Shown one piece after another: positions 29,736 through 42,834 of a stretch of 64,000 bases of DNA. The stretch lies in contig CAUYLG010061903.1 of NCBI GenBank assembly GCA_963573385.1, forward strand, positions 1 through 64,000, written 5' to 3'. The notes below the pieces were generated by a model. That model was not told the DNA's origin. It ran no database searches and saw only the letters and a program-made list of their open reading frames with translations. The translations under genes and the position numbers were made by a program. This DNA is from Cacajao melanocephalus (taxonomy: Eukaryota > Chordata > Mammalia > Primates > Pitheciidae). Every line of letters starts with the position of its first letter. The stretch's first letter is position 1.

Positions 29736-31209
29736 CTGTCATGGACAGTTGCTCAGGGTGGGCACTGCACAAAGATATTCAGCCAAGGAGTCAAGTGGGG
29801 CTGAAGTCCAGCTTACTCTCCCTTGACCAGCCATGTGCCTGGTGCATGTGGCTTAATTTATCTGCAGAAAATGGTACTTCTTCCTGATTTTTTGCAGAGA
29901 TACCATATGGGCTAGTGGTGTCTCTACCCAGCGTGGAATAAATAAACAACTCAGTGATTCTCTGAGACTGCACTGAGCTTGATAGGAGTCTAGGTGTTCA
30001 GATTACTGAGCTGGGGTAGCTTCCCTGTTCCCCTAGGGCCAGTGGAGGCTTAACAGGTGTGCTTGTGCATGACACAGGGACCTCCCTGGGCTCCTATTCT
30101 CTGGGATACCATCAGTGTCTGGGGATGGGGATGAGGATGAGGAAAGAAAGCTGAATGCATGGACCTCATCTTGTAGTAGCCAATGGTTGCTGGGACCCAG
30201 AGTACTGTGGCCCCCAAGAAAGAAACCATGGCCCTAGAGAAGCTCTGAAGAGGGAATCAGGCCAATAGGGAGCCTCTGTGGGGCAGGCTTTTGGGGAAAA
30301 TCTCATAGGAGCTACAGAACCAGGCTCTCAGCAGGCCACACACTGGGCATGCTGAAATGAGGCCTCCTTAGCCTGCAAAGCTGGAGCCCAAGTCTGGGCA
30401 AGGAGAAGAGAACTCATGTCCAGGACCATCATGCTCACCTCTTTCTGGCCTTCTTCATTTGTCTTCTCACTTAGTGGAGGGCAGAGAGATGGGGCAGAAC
30501 AGATGCAGTCTGGCACCAACATCATATTTGGCTGCCGGAAACTGAGTGGCATTTGAGAGGAGCTAGGCTCCTGATATGACCGGCTGGGACTATTTATACC
30601 TGTGAGATGCTCCTACATGCTGCCAGGATCCTCTCCCCTTTGAGGCGGGTAGAGATAGTCTTTCTAACATTGAAAGAAGAGACAGTGACGAACTCACCTT
30701 GAGAGGCTAATGGAATTTAAGAAGGTTGGAGAAAGTGCTTCTCTCAATCTTCTAACAGGGTAAGGGGAAGCTTGAGATATTTAGAAAAAGGTCTGTGACT
30801 TAAAAGGCATTTGTTAGTGATTTCTAGTAATAAAAGAATCATAACCCCATTGCAGAAAACTCATTAAAACACAGAAAAGTATTTTAAAAGTAACCCATAA
30901 TCCCATTTATTCTGAGAAACCCCTATTGTGTTACAGTTCTTCCCTTTGCCTACGCATTCACATACGTAGATAATTCTTTTTGGAAATCATAGTTTTGTAA
31001 GTTGCATTTTTTTTTTTTTTTTACTCAACATTGTCATGGGAGCGTCTTCTTATGTCATTAGACAAAAAAAATTTAAGCAACATTTTTGATGTCTGTATAT
31101 CTGTATCCAGACTAAATGGGAGTTTCTATGACACCCTCCAAAATGCAGTCCTTGAGCGTTCTGTTAGAAGCAAAATATGGGGCAGTGCTTCTCAAAATCT
31201 TATTTCCTA

Positions 31210-31575
31210 TCTTAGTCCTTTTGGGCTGCCATAACGGAATATCTTAGACTGGGTCATTTATAATTATAACAACAGAAATTTACCTCTCACAATTCTGGGG
31301 GCTGGGAAGTCCAAGATCAAGGTGCCAGAAGATTTGGTGTCTGGTGAGGGCCCGTTCCGCATAGATGGCAGCTTCTTTCTGCATCCTCATGTGGTGGAAA
31401 AGCAAAAGGCTTTGAAGCCTCTTTTATAAGGGCCTAATCCCATTCTTGAGGGCAGAGACCTCATAACCTAATTATCCCCCAAAGGCCCCACCTCTTAATA
31501 CCATCACATTGGGGATTAAGTTTAAACATGAAACTTAATGTTTGTATCAGGGATACAGACATTTAGACCATAGCA
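31210..31575. mobile_element. LTR-type repeat
   Basis: TTAGTCCTTTTGGGCTGCCA to GACATTTAGACCATAGCA; related to the copy at 32.69-33.05 kb. Confidence 0.6.
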
Positions 31576-31764
31576 TCCTCGAGTCAGTCATCTTTGGAGA
31601 CTGAGCTAGAGCTGTAGAGACCAAAAAAGCAAAGCCCAGGTAGGATAGAGAAGGAAGCCAGGGTTATTAGGTCCATTTTGAGATGGGAAAACTGAGGCTT
31701 TAGACCCAGGCATGGAGTAGTTTTGATGACTTGACTGAGGTACTACATGGAGTGTTTTCAGGGT

Positions 31765-32175
31765 ACCTGGGATTTGTTTTAATCAGATATGGTAAGACAC
31801 AAAAATATGGAAATGACTGTCATGAAAGAAGAGGTTTTGATACTTACAGATCCCTAGAAATAGCAGGCATGCCCTGCAGGACCACAGGGAGAAACACCTG
31901 GGTCAGTAAGGAGGCAGAGGGAGCAACGGGGAAGTATGGGCAAGAGCCGTCATTGGGATTTCCATGCAGGTCTAGGATTTGTTAATCTAAGTAACTTCAG
32001 TGGGTTCTGGGGTGTGGGATCCCTAGTTGCCTTGCACCTGGGCCTGGGGTGAGTAGGACAGGAGCTATTCCAGTGTCCAAGAGTATGGGAGCCTGATAGG
32101 GGCATGGGCTCTGGATTGGTTTGCAAATGAAAGGTGCAGTCACAGGTTAGTCCTTTACTATCTCCATGAATTGGT
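31765..32175 (+). mobile_element. LTR-like element, family shared with 46.3 kb
   Basis: GGGATTTGTTTTAATCAGAT, GCAGGCATGCCCTGCAGG and GGGCTCTGGATTGGTTTGCA match the element at 46318-46796 in order. Confidence 0.6.
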
Positions 32176-32689
32176 TAGCCCTAGAAGAGGCAGTCCCTCC
32201 AGGGTCAGGAAGGCCCCAGGTGTCAAAGCATCAGAAGCACATGGTTAATGAGTGGAGCCTGTAGCAGAGATGAGGTGACCAAGGACATCCCCATGTCCAA
32301 ACAGCACTTAATGTGGGCTTTATCCACAGGATGGCCGGGGAGAGGTTTACTAACGACAGCAGAAGGAGGATATCACCAGTGCACATAGTGAGAAACTTTT
32401 GAGTTGTTCAGCCCTGACTCAGCCCTTCCATCAACCGGCTTACAGTCAGAGACTGTCTCTGACTCCCTGGGACTCCCTGTGGCATCCTCTGGTGTCATGT
32501 GCTCTCTAGTGGCAGGACAAAGGGGACAGAGGGGAATGAGCATTTTTGGATACTTCCTGCATGCCAGTGGTTTCCACGAAATGCTCATCAGTGTCTTTTC
32601 TCAGCCCTGTCAGACATGCACTGCACTGGTTTTGCTGATTTGCTGATGAGAAAATAAAGGCACAGAAAAATGCCAGGCCTAATGTGGCT

Positions 32690-33045
32690 GTCTTAGTCCA
32701 TTCAGGCTGCTGCAGCAGAATACTGTAGACTGGGTGACTTAGCTTATAATCAACAGAAATGTATTGCTCACAGTTCTGGAGGCTGTGAAGTCCAAGATCA
32801 AGGCAGATTAAGTTTCAGGTAAGGACTCACTTCCTGGTTCATAAACAGCATCTCCTGGCTGTATTCTTACATAGTAAAAGGGAAGAGGAGTCTCTCTTGG
32901 GCCTCTTTTATAAGGGCACTAATCCCATTCGTGAGGGCTCTGTCTGCAGTACCTTCCAAAGGCTCCACCTCCTAATACCATTACCTTGCAGGTTAGGATT
33001 GCAACATATGAATTGTGGAGGAGACACAAACATTCACACCATACA
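32690..33045. mobile_element. LTR-type repeat, related to 31.2 kb copy
   Basis: TTAGTCCATTCAGGCTGCTG, CACAGTTCTGGAGGCTGTGA, TTTTATAAGGGCACTAATCC and AAACATTCACACCATAC in the same order as the 31.2 kb copy. Confidence 0.6.
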
Positions 33046-34200
33046 GAGGCTAATTAGGCATGGAGGGATGTGAACCCAGTTCTGAAAGCCTCTCTACCTA
33101 AGAGTCACCAAACCCATGGCACAAGGTCATTCTATATCTTTTCCTAATAATTAATATCTTTAATATTTTGCCAGCCACCCTGAGTGAATAGCAACATGGA
33201 ATCATGATACTCCCTAGTTGGGTATATGAGTGATGTTGATGATACAGGAGAAAGAGGATCTAATGAAGAGGTAAGGCAGGAATGGCTTTGTGGTGGAAAT
33301 GGAAGGGCAGCAGATTGAAGAGGAGATGCTATCCTAGTTCCAACAGATTGTTTTAAAGAGGAGAAAAAAGAGAAGCAGAGAGGGAAGCGTTTTACCAAAG
33401 TCACACAGCTGGTTTGTAGCCACACACGAGATGTGTCTGCAAGTCCCCAGTTCCCCAAGAACTGCAGGATAAGTCTCCACCTAATGATTTCCTACATCAT
33501 TTGAATCTGGACTTTTTCTTAGCAGCAACCTAGGACCATGGCTTTACCTGACTCAGTGGATTCCAAAGGGCTTAGTGGACACTGGCTCAGGTTGCAAACA
33601 ATGATCTTTGTGATAGGACACCAGAGCTCACTGTCGTGTGACTGGAAAATCCGGTGAGTTAGAGCCAAGGTCATGGGCTCGTTTTGCGGCCCTAGGCTGA
33701 CCCCTTGTTCTTATTTGCAGATAACAGAATCTACATTAGCTAGTTAAAGTGGAAAAGGATTTATTAAGGGCACAGCTAGCTCAGATTCATGGGAAAAGCT
33801 GAAGAAATGGCTGAACTCCCAGGAATTCCTCCCCAAACTGCAGAGAAATGGGGCCACCGTGAAAGCTGCAGCCTCTGATACAATCGTGAAGGTGTTGCCA
33901 CTACTGCAGTTTCCGAGAGCCATGCCACCTCTGCCACATTCTGCACCAGCAAAACCATGCCTTGAGCCTTGCCATTCTTCTCCTCTATCAGGTCTGAATC
34001 CGTCTCAGGCAAATGCTTCTAACTGGCTGAACCTAAATTGTATCCAGAACTTTACCTGCAAAGGAGTCTGGGAAATGTCATTTTTAGCTTTCCTGCCTCT
34101 GTAGTACAGAAGATACAGAGATAACTAAGACACAGTCTCCGTGTTTGAGATGCTTGTGGTTTGGAAAGGAACGCAGTTACATGAACACACAATTGTACTA

Positions 34201-34278
34201 TTATGTGGTGCAAAAGCCATTGCGGTTTTTGCCATTAAAAAAATGGCAAAAACCACAATGGCTTTTGCATTAACCTAA
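34201..34278. mobile_element. MADE1 mariner-derived MITE (hairpin)
   Basis: 78-bp near-perfect palindrome: TTATGTGGTGCAAAAGCCAT at one end, ATGGCTTTTGCATTAACCTAA at the other, around a short A-rich loop. TA dinucleotides flank it (34199-34200, 34279-34280) as expected for mariner insertion. Length and core (GCGGTTTTTGCCATT) match MADE1. This family is the known origin of many miR-548 precursors; whether this copy is processed is unknown. Confidence 0.93.
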
Positions 34279-34559
34279 TACAATGTTATTTGCTCTAATT
34301 AAGAGACAGTGAGCAGGGAAAGCCCAGGGTCAGGGTCAGAGGAAGCTTCCCAGCAGCGTGGTTACTCGAGCTGGGTACTGAAGAATCCATTTGAGTTTGC
34401 CAGATGAGAAAGACGGAAAAGGAGTTGTAAGACACAAAGATGTTTGATATTTTGGGGATCTTCAGTACCTAGTTCTTATTAACTTGGTCTAAATTCTCTT
34501 ATGACAGGAGAACAAGGAGCCAATTTATTTTGTAAATAGGGACCAATTTGTTGTGGAAA

Positions 34560-34780
34560 ATATTTTAATATCTTAAAATGTTTTGTAAAATTATTTAAAT
34601 ACATAATTATCGTACTTAAAACTATTAAATCATATTAAAATTATTAAGGACAAATATTTACAAACATAACTTTTAAGATATTACAGTATTATTTTAATGA
34701 CACAATGATAAAATGAATACAATAATAACAATAATAAAAATACCAATATTTTTAAAAGAAGCCAATATATTGGGTACAAT
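34560..34780. repeat. AT-rich low-complexity stretch
   Basis: Runs of TTTAAAT, AATAATAA and similar with hardly any C or G. Confidence 0.75.
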
Positions 34781-35214
34781 GTTTCAGGATTTCTAAAGCA
34801 GCACAAACATAAGTTTGTCCAGTGTGTAATAGTATGTGGGAAATGACCACTGCTGTGTGTAGTGGTTTCTGGGAAATGCTTGAGTGATGCCTGATTTTCA
34901 ATCCTTGGCCCTGGGGATCCCCTCTCACCTCTGATTCTTGCAGACTACCTGTCACAAGGCCACTGATTCCACGTGTACAGTGGTTTGGCCCTGCAGGCTT
35001 CTGGATTCATGATGTTAAGGCTGTTCTGGGATCCAAACTTCCTAGGTCCATCCACCCCAGCTTTTGAACAACCGCCAGGAAGAGAGGAGTCATGAGGAGA
35101 GGGCTCACCTGGCCTCTGCCACAGGGGGCCAGAGGGCCCTTTCCAGGGAACACCAGCCATGCTTATAGCCAAGTGGCAGAAAGGGTAGCCCTGAGTCAGC
35201 ATGCAGGTTCCCAT

Positions 35215-35400
35215 CTCGGTTCTGCCACCTTCCAGCTCTAGGGGTCTGGGCACCTTAGTTAATTCCTAGAGCCTGTTCAGGATGCTTGTGATGATCACTC
35301 TCCTCATAGGCCGATTAGCAAGATTAAAAGTGAATGCATTCATCCACATCAAATGGTTGGCCTGGCGCTTAGCCTATGGTAAGGGCTTAGTAAGTTTTGG
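35215..35400 (+). mobile_element. MIR-like relic
   Basis: TTCCCATCTCGGTTCTGCCA at one end and GGCGCTTAGCCTATGGTAAG at the other. Confidence 0.5.
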
Positions 35401-36096
35401 CTGAAATTGGCGTTGATATTCTGCATGAAGCTGGCAGAGGGACCCTGAGGTGGCTATGACATACCTGGAGCCAGCTGGTGCTGGAAGGGGCTTGGTCTCT
35501 TCTGCAGGTAGACCTAGATCAAGCCCTGGCCCTGCCCTACATGGACAGTATGACCCGGAGCCCTGTCTGGTTAGCCTCAGTATTCTCAGCTGCCAAATGG
35601 GAGAAAGGCACATCAGTCTCAGCTGTGTCACAGTGTGAACACGAGGATCAAGTGGGAAAGAGGCAGGAAAGGGAAGGGCAAGCTGGAGGCCTGAAGGCTC
35701 ACTGCCAGACTCCCAGTGCTGCGCCTGAATGGCTCTGGTCTCTGCTTTCTCTGATCGCAGTACACAGAGCATCCCCCTCCTCCCCTCTCCTTCCCAGCCA
35801 CAAACTTGGAACCAAACCTGCTTCTGAATTTCCCTGTTTGCTGAAATCAGTTTATGCTTCTGTAAATGCCTATACTCCCAGGGGAGTGGGGTGCTGAGAG
35901 TAATTGACCACCCAGTGATTAAGCCAGAGGGCCCTATGGTCTGCCTGAAGCCCCTAATGGGTCATCTGCCAGGGTGGGGCTGGTTTGCTTTATTTATTTC
36001 ACTGGGACAGATGATCCACCCCTGCAACAAGAGCCCCTGCAGGCCCTGGACATCCTGACCTGCTTCTCTGTTTAACCTGTCTCTTTTGGTCCCCAG

Positions 36097-36189
36097 GTAC
36101 TTTGAATTTTACGAGGGGCCTTTTGAATATAACTCCACAAGATGCCTGGAGCTGAGGCACGAAATATTGGAAGTGAAGGTGCTGTCCAT
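36097..36189 (+). CDS. ST8SIA5: ST8SIA5 exon 2, stem region (residues 45-75)
   Basis: 93-nt exon between TTTGGTCCCCAG and AT|GTGAGT. The first base finishes Arg44 and the last two bases (AT) begin Met75, so the exon is phase 2-2. It encodes YFEFYEGPFEYNST..., the stem just after the membrane anchor, with one N-glycosylation sequon (N56-S-T). Skipping it removes 31 residues and keeps frame, matching the known 345-residue short isoform. The donor is a good consensus. A cluster of G-runs lies about 60 bp into the downstream intron (36248-36277) and may influence its inclusion. No other gene competes for this frame. Confidence 0.97.
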
Positions 36190-36247
36190 GTGAGTGTGGC
36201 TGTTTGTGGCTGGAGCTGGGTGGTGGGTGCAGGGTGCATGTGGAGGT

Positions 36248-36277
36248 GGGGACAGGGTTGGGGGTGGGGTGGGGGGT
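36248..36277 (+). promoter_or_regulatory. G-run cluster / G-quadruplex motif after exon 2
   Basis: GGGG, GGG, GGGGG, GGGG and GGGGGG runs separated by 1-3 bases, 59 bp after the exon 2 donor, on the transcribed-RNA-like strand. G-runs near donors are known binding sites for hnRNP H/F. Confidence 0.7.
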
Positions 36278-37254
36278 CAAGGAAGGAAGGAAACAGGAAA
36301 CACGTGGTAGGTTCCTATAGAGTGAAAATTAGGTCTCCTTCCCCAGAGCCACTGGCATTTGGAAAGCCCTGGAGGGCTGGAACACAGTGATGATTGTGCC
36401 TGTTTTATGACAAAAGGCCAAGTTTGCAAGGTCACCTCTGGTGACTTGGGTGTTAAAGTCCCCTCCTGAATTACCAGTCTCTTAGATTATCATCGCTGGC
36501 TCCTCTTGTGTAGAAATTGAAGAGGGCACCAGGCTGTCTTACCTGAAATTCAGTATGTTGCACTGCAGGGTTAAGGATTGTCCTCTTGCTATTGCCTTTG
36601 ACGATTTTCATTTTATGAAAAGTTTTGATTTTTAAATTATTTAAATGACACAATGTATTTGTACAGTTCAGATGATTATTCAATGAGGAGCCATCAAGTT
36701 CTTCTCAGAGGTGACGATGTGTCTTTGCGTGTCTTTGCGTATCCTTGCAGAGAGAGTCAATGCATGAACAAGCATCCGTGTATGGAGATTAAAAAAATTT
36801 TTTTTACATAAATGGTAAAAGAGCTATGCTCCCCCATCCCCACTTAACAATATATCACCTATGGCTCTTTTCAACCAACAGGAGAGAAAACACATTAAAT
36901 GCTGAACATTTTAGTATACATGTGCCCACCTGGGTTTTCCACCCTTCGCAGAACTGCCATGAATTCAGCAAAGCCATTTAGAGGAATTTGTACTATATTA
37001 GTCATGTCAGAATCTATATTTATTTGGAAACAGTTATATCTAGGTGTGGAAAAAATATAGTTTATTCAGAGGCAGGCAATGTTGGGTGTTCAGATGGACT
37101 CATGGGCCCCCTGACATAACCCCAGGAGCATCTGCCCCTGGCCCGCAGGCAGGGACTGTCATTCCTTTACCCACCTGACGTGATTCCAGCTAGTGTGCAT
37201 CAGGGGAAGAGTGGGGTGGGCAGACCTGAGAGCCAAAGCTGACTCTGGGCCTTA

Positions 37255-37440
37255 GCAGATCTGAATCTTTCTGCAAATGACTTAACATCTCTGAGCCTTT
37301 CCTTACTTATGAAAATGAGGACACTTACTTATCCTTTAAGGGTTGCTGTAGACTAGCAGAAATAAGGCATGTGAAAGTAGACAGCCCGGCAGCCTGCATG
37401 CTTAGTAGCACGCATCATAGGTGTTCAATAAGTGTCAGCA
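37255..37440 (+). mobile_element. MIR SINE relic
   Basis: TGACTTAACATCTCTGAGCC, GAAAATGAGGAC and GGTGTTCAATAAGTG. Confidence 0.6.
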
Positions 37441-37732
37441 CCCATCCCTCTCTTTCCTTCCTTCCTTCCTTTCCTTTTTGGAACTAGCAGCAGCAGCTTT
37501 TCTGGGCTGTCATGCACAGACTCCATAGCTTAGCGATTCCTGGAAAGCTCTGAGGGTGAGACCAGCATGCAGCTGGGATTAGCTGTGCTGTTTATGGCCC
37601 CTGTAGTATCCCATGGTCTCTGTACCCTCTCTAGAGACCGTGGGAGACAGACACTGCCTATCAGTTTCACTGAGCCCTTGGCTAAGCACATACCACTGTG
37701 GTGCCCACCCTTATGGATCTCACAGCCACCAG

Positions 37733-37763
37733 GCGGGGTGGGGGGGTGGTGGGGAGGGCAGGG
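37733..37763 (+). promoter_or_regulatory. G-quadruplex motif
   Basis: GGCGGGGTGGGGGGGTGGTG then GGGAGGGCAGGG: at least four G-tracts with short loops. Confidence 0.6.
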
Positions 37764-38519
37764 AACAGACATGAATAACTAGCTATCCTAAGGAGCTGGC
37801 GGGGGATGACAGGGAACTTGACCCAGGCTGAGGCTGGGAGAAGGTCTCAGGCAATGCTTCCCTGAGACAGGGACATTGGAGCTCCAGTCTGAAGGGTGAC
37901 GGGAGTTAACTAGGCCAGGAGGACTCCAGGTGGAGGGAACAGTTTGTACAAAGGCCCTGTGCCAGGAGGGAGCCGGCTGTGTCCTGGGCTCTGAAGGATC
38001 GGGGCAGCTTGAATGTTGGCGTGAGGGGAAGATATAGGAGTTACATTGCTAGAAGGTCAGGTAGGGACAGATGGTGTGGGGCCTCATGGTACAGACCCAG
38101 GTTTGCGTTTTAACTTTATCCAAGGGCCAGGGGAGCTACGGGAAAGGTTTTAAGCAGGGCCTTGGGGTGTGTGAGCTGGTTGGTATTTTAAACACGCCAC
38201 CAATGAGTTTTGATTTAGTGGCAGAGATGGCTGTGGGAGCCAAGTTCCGAAGCTGGTGGCTGAGAATCTGTCTTCTCAGAATTCAAAGCTTTTAGGCCCT
38301 TTGACGTTTTACTGTGCAAATCCAGAGCACTGTGGTTGAGAGCACACCTTCGAGATTTCAGAGGGTAAATGACTAATTTCTTTAAATTATATAATGTATA
38401 GTTTCTTCATGGTTACTTCAAGGTCTAGACAGGAAGATTTAAGAAATCCTATGAATGGGTCATCTTTCTAGGGAACTTTTCATCCCTCTACGCATGTATT
38501 TTCTACCTGTTGGTGTTAG

Positions 38520-39120
<601 letters not shown>

Positions 39121-39201
39121 CACTGTGCGGTGTGATGGATAACCTCAGATGTCCCCATCGTCTGACTGTACTAGCCCATGGTCTCTGCACTCTCTTTAGA
39201 G

Positions 39202-39255
39202 AGGAACATGAGAGACAGTCACCTTCCAAGGAACATGAGAGACAGTCACCTTCCA
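39202..39255 (+). repeat. Perfect 27-bp tandem duplication
   Basis: Unit AGGAACATGAGAGACAGTCA plus CCTTCCA occurs twice without mismatch. Confidence 0.97.
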
Positions 39256-41214
39256 TCGGCTCCACTTGCCACCCCTTGTCCCTGTCATGGACTCCCATGG
39301 GTGGCGTTTGGTCCTCTCCAGATTTGGCTTTTGTTCTCATCTCTGCCTCGGGGCACCCTCTCTGTCCCCAAGGGCTGGGATCCTGTGGGGACCAGCCATC
39401 CTAGCCGGGGCCCCTGGCTGAGCTGGGCTTTGCGTGCCCTGCCTCTTCCACAGCAGTTGCCTCTCTGTGGCCCCAAGCCCTGGGGGTTTGAGAGGGAAGG
39501 AGATGCTGGGCTTTTCATGGGGTGTGAGTATGTGTGCCTTCTTTCCTGAGTCCCCAAGAGGAGGGTCAGCGGGTCCTCCAGGGCTGAAATTGGAGAGCCA
39601 CAGAGGCCGGCCTCTGATCCAAGTGCCTCTGACACTATTTGGGAACCTGCAGGCTTCACTGTGCCCCAGCCCAGCGCCATGAGGTGGCCTCACAGAGGGT
39701 CCAACCCTGAGTCCTCGGGAAAAGGTTAAAGCCCATCCGTGAATGGAGGGGCTGATAGATGTGCTCTGTCCCTTCAGGCCCACAGAATGTCAGCTGGTAT
39801 TTTGTTTGAGGAGACAGGGAGGTGTATGATTCATCTGGGAACGATTCCGATCCACAATTGCTGAAATCAGTGGTAAAAACCAGTCAGCCAGAAAATCCCC
39901 ACATGGAAAATGCCTCACTCCCTGACAGTGTCAGATACATGGAGAACGACTCCATGAAGATTGGTTATGAAAACGCATTGTCAGTAATTCTTGTTAAAAT
40001 TATTTACACCTGTCCTCTAGAGCCCCTTTATTTTAAAATAAGAATCTTCAGTTGCTGTCTGTGCTTACACCCAGTTGGGGGTCATGGCTGAGAATTCCCC
40101 AGACCTGCCTCTCCCACCACCCTTCCCCATTTTTCTGCCAGTGGGAGCTCTGTGCTTAGCCCAGTACTGAGACCAAGAAAGAAGCTGGGAGCCAAGGCCA
40201 GCTGGGCAAATGCCCACTTTCTGGACTGGGAGCCCCGAGCCCCTTTTGTGCCACTGCAGTGTTCACAAGTCTGTGTCCTTTGCCAGGTGGGGGTTCCTGG
40301 AGGGCCAGGCTTAGGCATCTCTGAGTCTGGCCCTGAGCCAGCTCAGTACTCATGTGCTAAGTCAATGAGTGGATGGAGGGAGTGGGTGAGACCTGTGTGC
40401 AAATAGGAGGCCGTGGAAGAAAAGAGAGAGAAAGACGAGTAAGGAGAGAATCACGCTCATTTCGTTACAATTAGTGCCCAGCTCCCTCCCACATTCCCCA
40501 GTTGAGGGGTATTACTATTTTTAGTCCTGTCTATAGATTACCTAAGTAATCTATTTCTTGTTCTACCAAATATCAACAGTATCTCTTGATCCTACACTGT
40601 GTAAGATAAGGATATTAAAATTACTCCTACTCTGGAGTTCCCCCTCCAGCCTATGGCTTCAGTCATCCATGGGTTGACGTGTAAAGTGTCAAGGCTGATA
40701 ACATTTGTATTCTATTTGTAACCATATCAAATCCTTTTTGAGGCTTTTTCTAGAGGTTGAATCTAAAATTTGAAAACAGCAAATAGTGTTTTCCATTACT
40801 GGGATGATGTAGATATTGTTCACTGAAGGCCAGGGAGGTGCCAGCATTCCATCAACTTTCTTATACATGTTTTTTTCTTTTTATGGAGCCTCTAGCCATC
40901 TGTTTCCCCTTGTTTCCTCTGTTATAGCTCTGTCATTCCCCTGCCTCTCCATCCATCAAGCATTCCCTTTAGGGTTTCTCTTCATCGTCTTGCTCCAGCC
41001 TGGCTGCCCTCTTGCTGGGTCATGTAGCTACTATTCTGGGGCTTTCCTTCTTTGCCTTCTTAGGTTGGATTCACCTTTGCTTAGAACCTATAGCTTCTTT
41101 CATGTTTACTCCTTCCTTTTACTTCCACCCATTCTCAAGTAAATACCAAGAAGTGATGGGTGGGAGGTAAGGTTTTGAGTTCTTTTGTGTCTAAATGACT
41201 GGATTCTTTCCTTT

Positions 41215-41495
41215 TACTTGGGTTGTTAAATTGTTGTTTGATTATTGATGTGGTGGGTTGGGTTGTTGGTGTGGTGAGTTGTTGGATCATTGGTTTGATT
41301 GTTGGGGTAGTGGGTTGTTGGGTTGTTGTTTCATTGGTGTAGTGGATTGTTGGGCTGTTGTTTTGATGGTTGGTGTGGTGGGTTGTTGAGTTATTTTGAT
41401 TGTTGATGTGGTGGGTGGTTGAGTTATTGTTTTGTCTGTTCATATGGTGGGTTGTGGGATTGTTGGTTTGATTATTGGTCTGGTGGGTTGGTATT
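41215..41495. repeat. GT-rich minisatellite, about 35-bp unit, about 8 copies
   Basis: The motif GTGGTGGGTT (with variants) recurs at about 41250, 41271, 41307, 41339, 41375, 41408, 41443 and 41480, joined by GTTGTTTGATTGTTGG-type spacers. Almost no C on the plus strand. The minus-strand frame through it (Asn/Thr-rich) is a repeat artefact. Confidence 0.92.
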
Positions 41496-41831
41496 TTAGG
41501 TGAAAATCATTTTCCCTTAGGATGTTGAAGACCTTGTCTACCATCTTTTAACATCCAGGGAGACATGAGAAGCATGAGAATGGTTGTTTCTTTGGAAGTA
41601 TCTGGTTTTATTTCCCTCTGGAATCTTTATAGACCATGACAGTTCTGAAATGTCTTGATGGTATGCCTTTGGACAGACACACCCAGTGGAACCTTTTCAT
41701 TTTTAGTTTGTGTCCAGGCTCTTCAACTTTCTCTCAAATCTTTTTATATTTCTTCTTCTCTATTTTTCTCTACTTCTTCTCTCTAAGAATCTATACTTCT
41801 GGATTGTACCTCTAGCACTCATATCTTTCCA

Positions 41832-42046
41832 TTGTTGTTGAGACAAGGTCTTGCTCTGCCAACCAGGCTGGAGTGCAGTGATATGATCATAGCTCACTGT
41901 AGCCTTCAACTCTTGGCATCAAGCAATCCTCCCGCCTCAGCCTCCTGAGTAGCTGGGACTATAGGCACATACAACCACACCTGGCTGATGTTTTTCAAAC
42001 ATTTTTTTGTAGAGATGGGATTTTGCTACATTGCTCAGGCTGGTAA
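41832..42046 (-). mobile_element. Truncated old Alu
   Basis: GAGACAAGGTCTTGCTCTGC to TTGCTCAGGCTGGT; the head third is missing. Confidence 0.88.
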
Positions 42047-42834
42047 TGTTTTTTAATTTTATCTTTTTTCTTTTCTCTTTTTGCTTTCATATACTGGGAG
42101 AGTCCCTTGACTTCATCTTCCAGCTCTTCTGGTGAACCCCTCCCCCTTTCTTTGTACACTAAGTAGAATATTTTCAAGTTCTGTTTTGTTCCTCCAATAG
42201 TTGTCTTTGTGATCATTTTATCTGATGGATTATCTTGGTCTCACTTCAGGTTGACCAGGTGACCCTTGGCTATCTATCCATATTTAACCTTGAAACAAGT
42301 AAAAAGGGATAGGAGCCCTGTGTCTGAAGCTATTCACGATGCTGTTGGCCCTTTTGCTGCTAGAACAGCCAGCTATTTTAACCAGAAACGATACCTTCTT
42401 TTTAACAGAGGAACGCATAGTCTGATTCCATCCCTCCTCCCTCTCTGCTGGACATTAAGCATTTGGCTGCCATGCTGTTTGGTGGGGTGGAGGGAGTGTA
42501 GGCTTGATGGTTCTGCTTACAGACTCACAACTGATTCTCATTTTTAGGGCCACGCTCCCTCCCCATTCTCCACCCATCTCTTAGAAGTTTCCACAAGCAG
42601 ATTGGCTCTAGGTACTTTGGGCTGTGCCATCCTGTCCTTGTGCCAGTCTATCGTGCTTCCATACACTTGTTGAAATTTCTCTTCCACTGAGATGCCCTTC
42701 CCTGTCAGTATATTCATCTACAGGCTTGTACCTTTTTTAGTCTTCTTCTGGAATGTTAGTGGTGTCTTGGGAGAAAGGAGAGAAGTGTTTGGGGTCAACC
42801 CTTCACCTTTAAAGTAAAGATGATCTCTGCATTT

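Noticed and set aside
30328..30552. Minus-strand 74-codon frame
   Set aside because: No family resemblance and no supporting splice sites.
41135..41443. Minus-strand Asn/Thr-rich open frame of 102 codons
   Set aside because: It is the translation of the GT minisatellite; periodic and without any coding signal.
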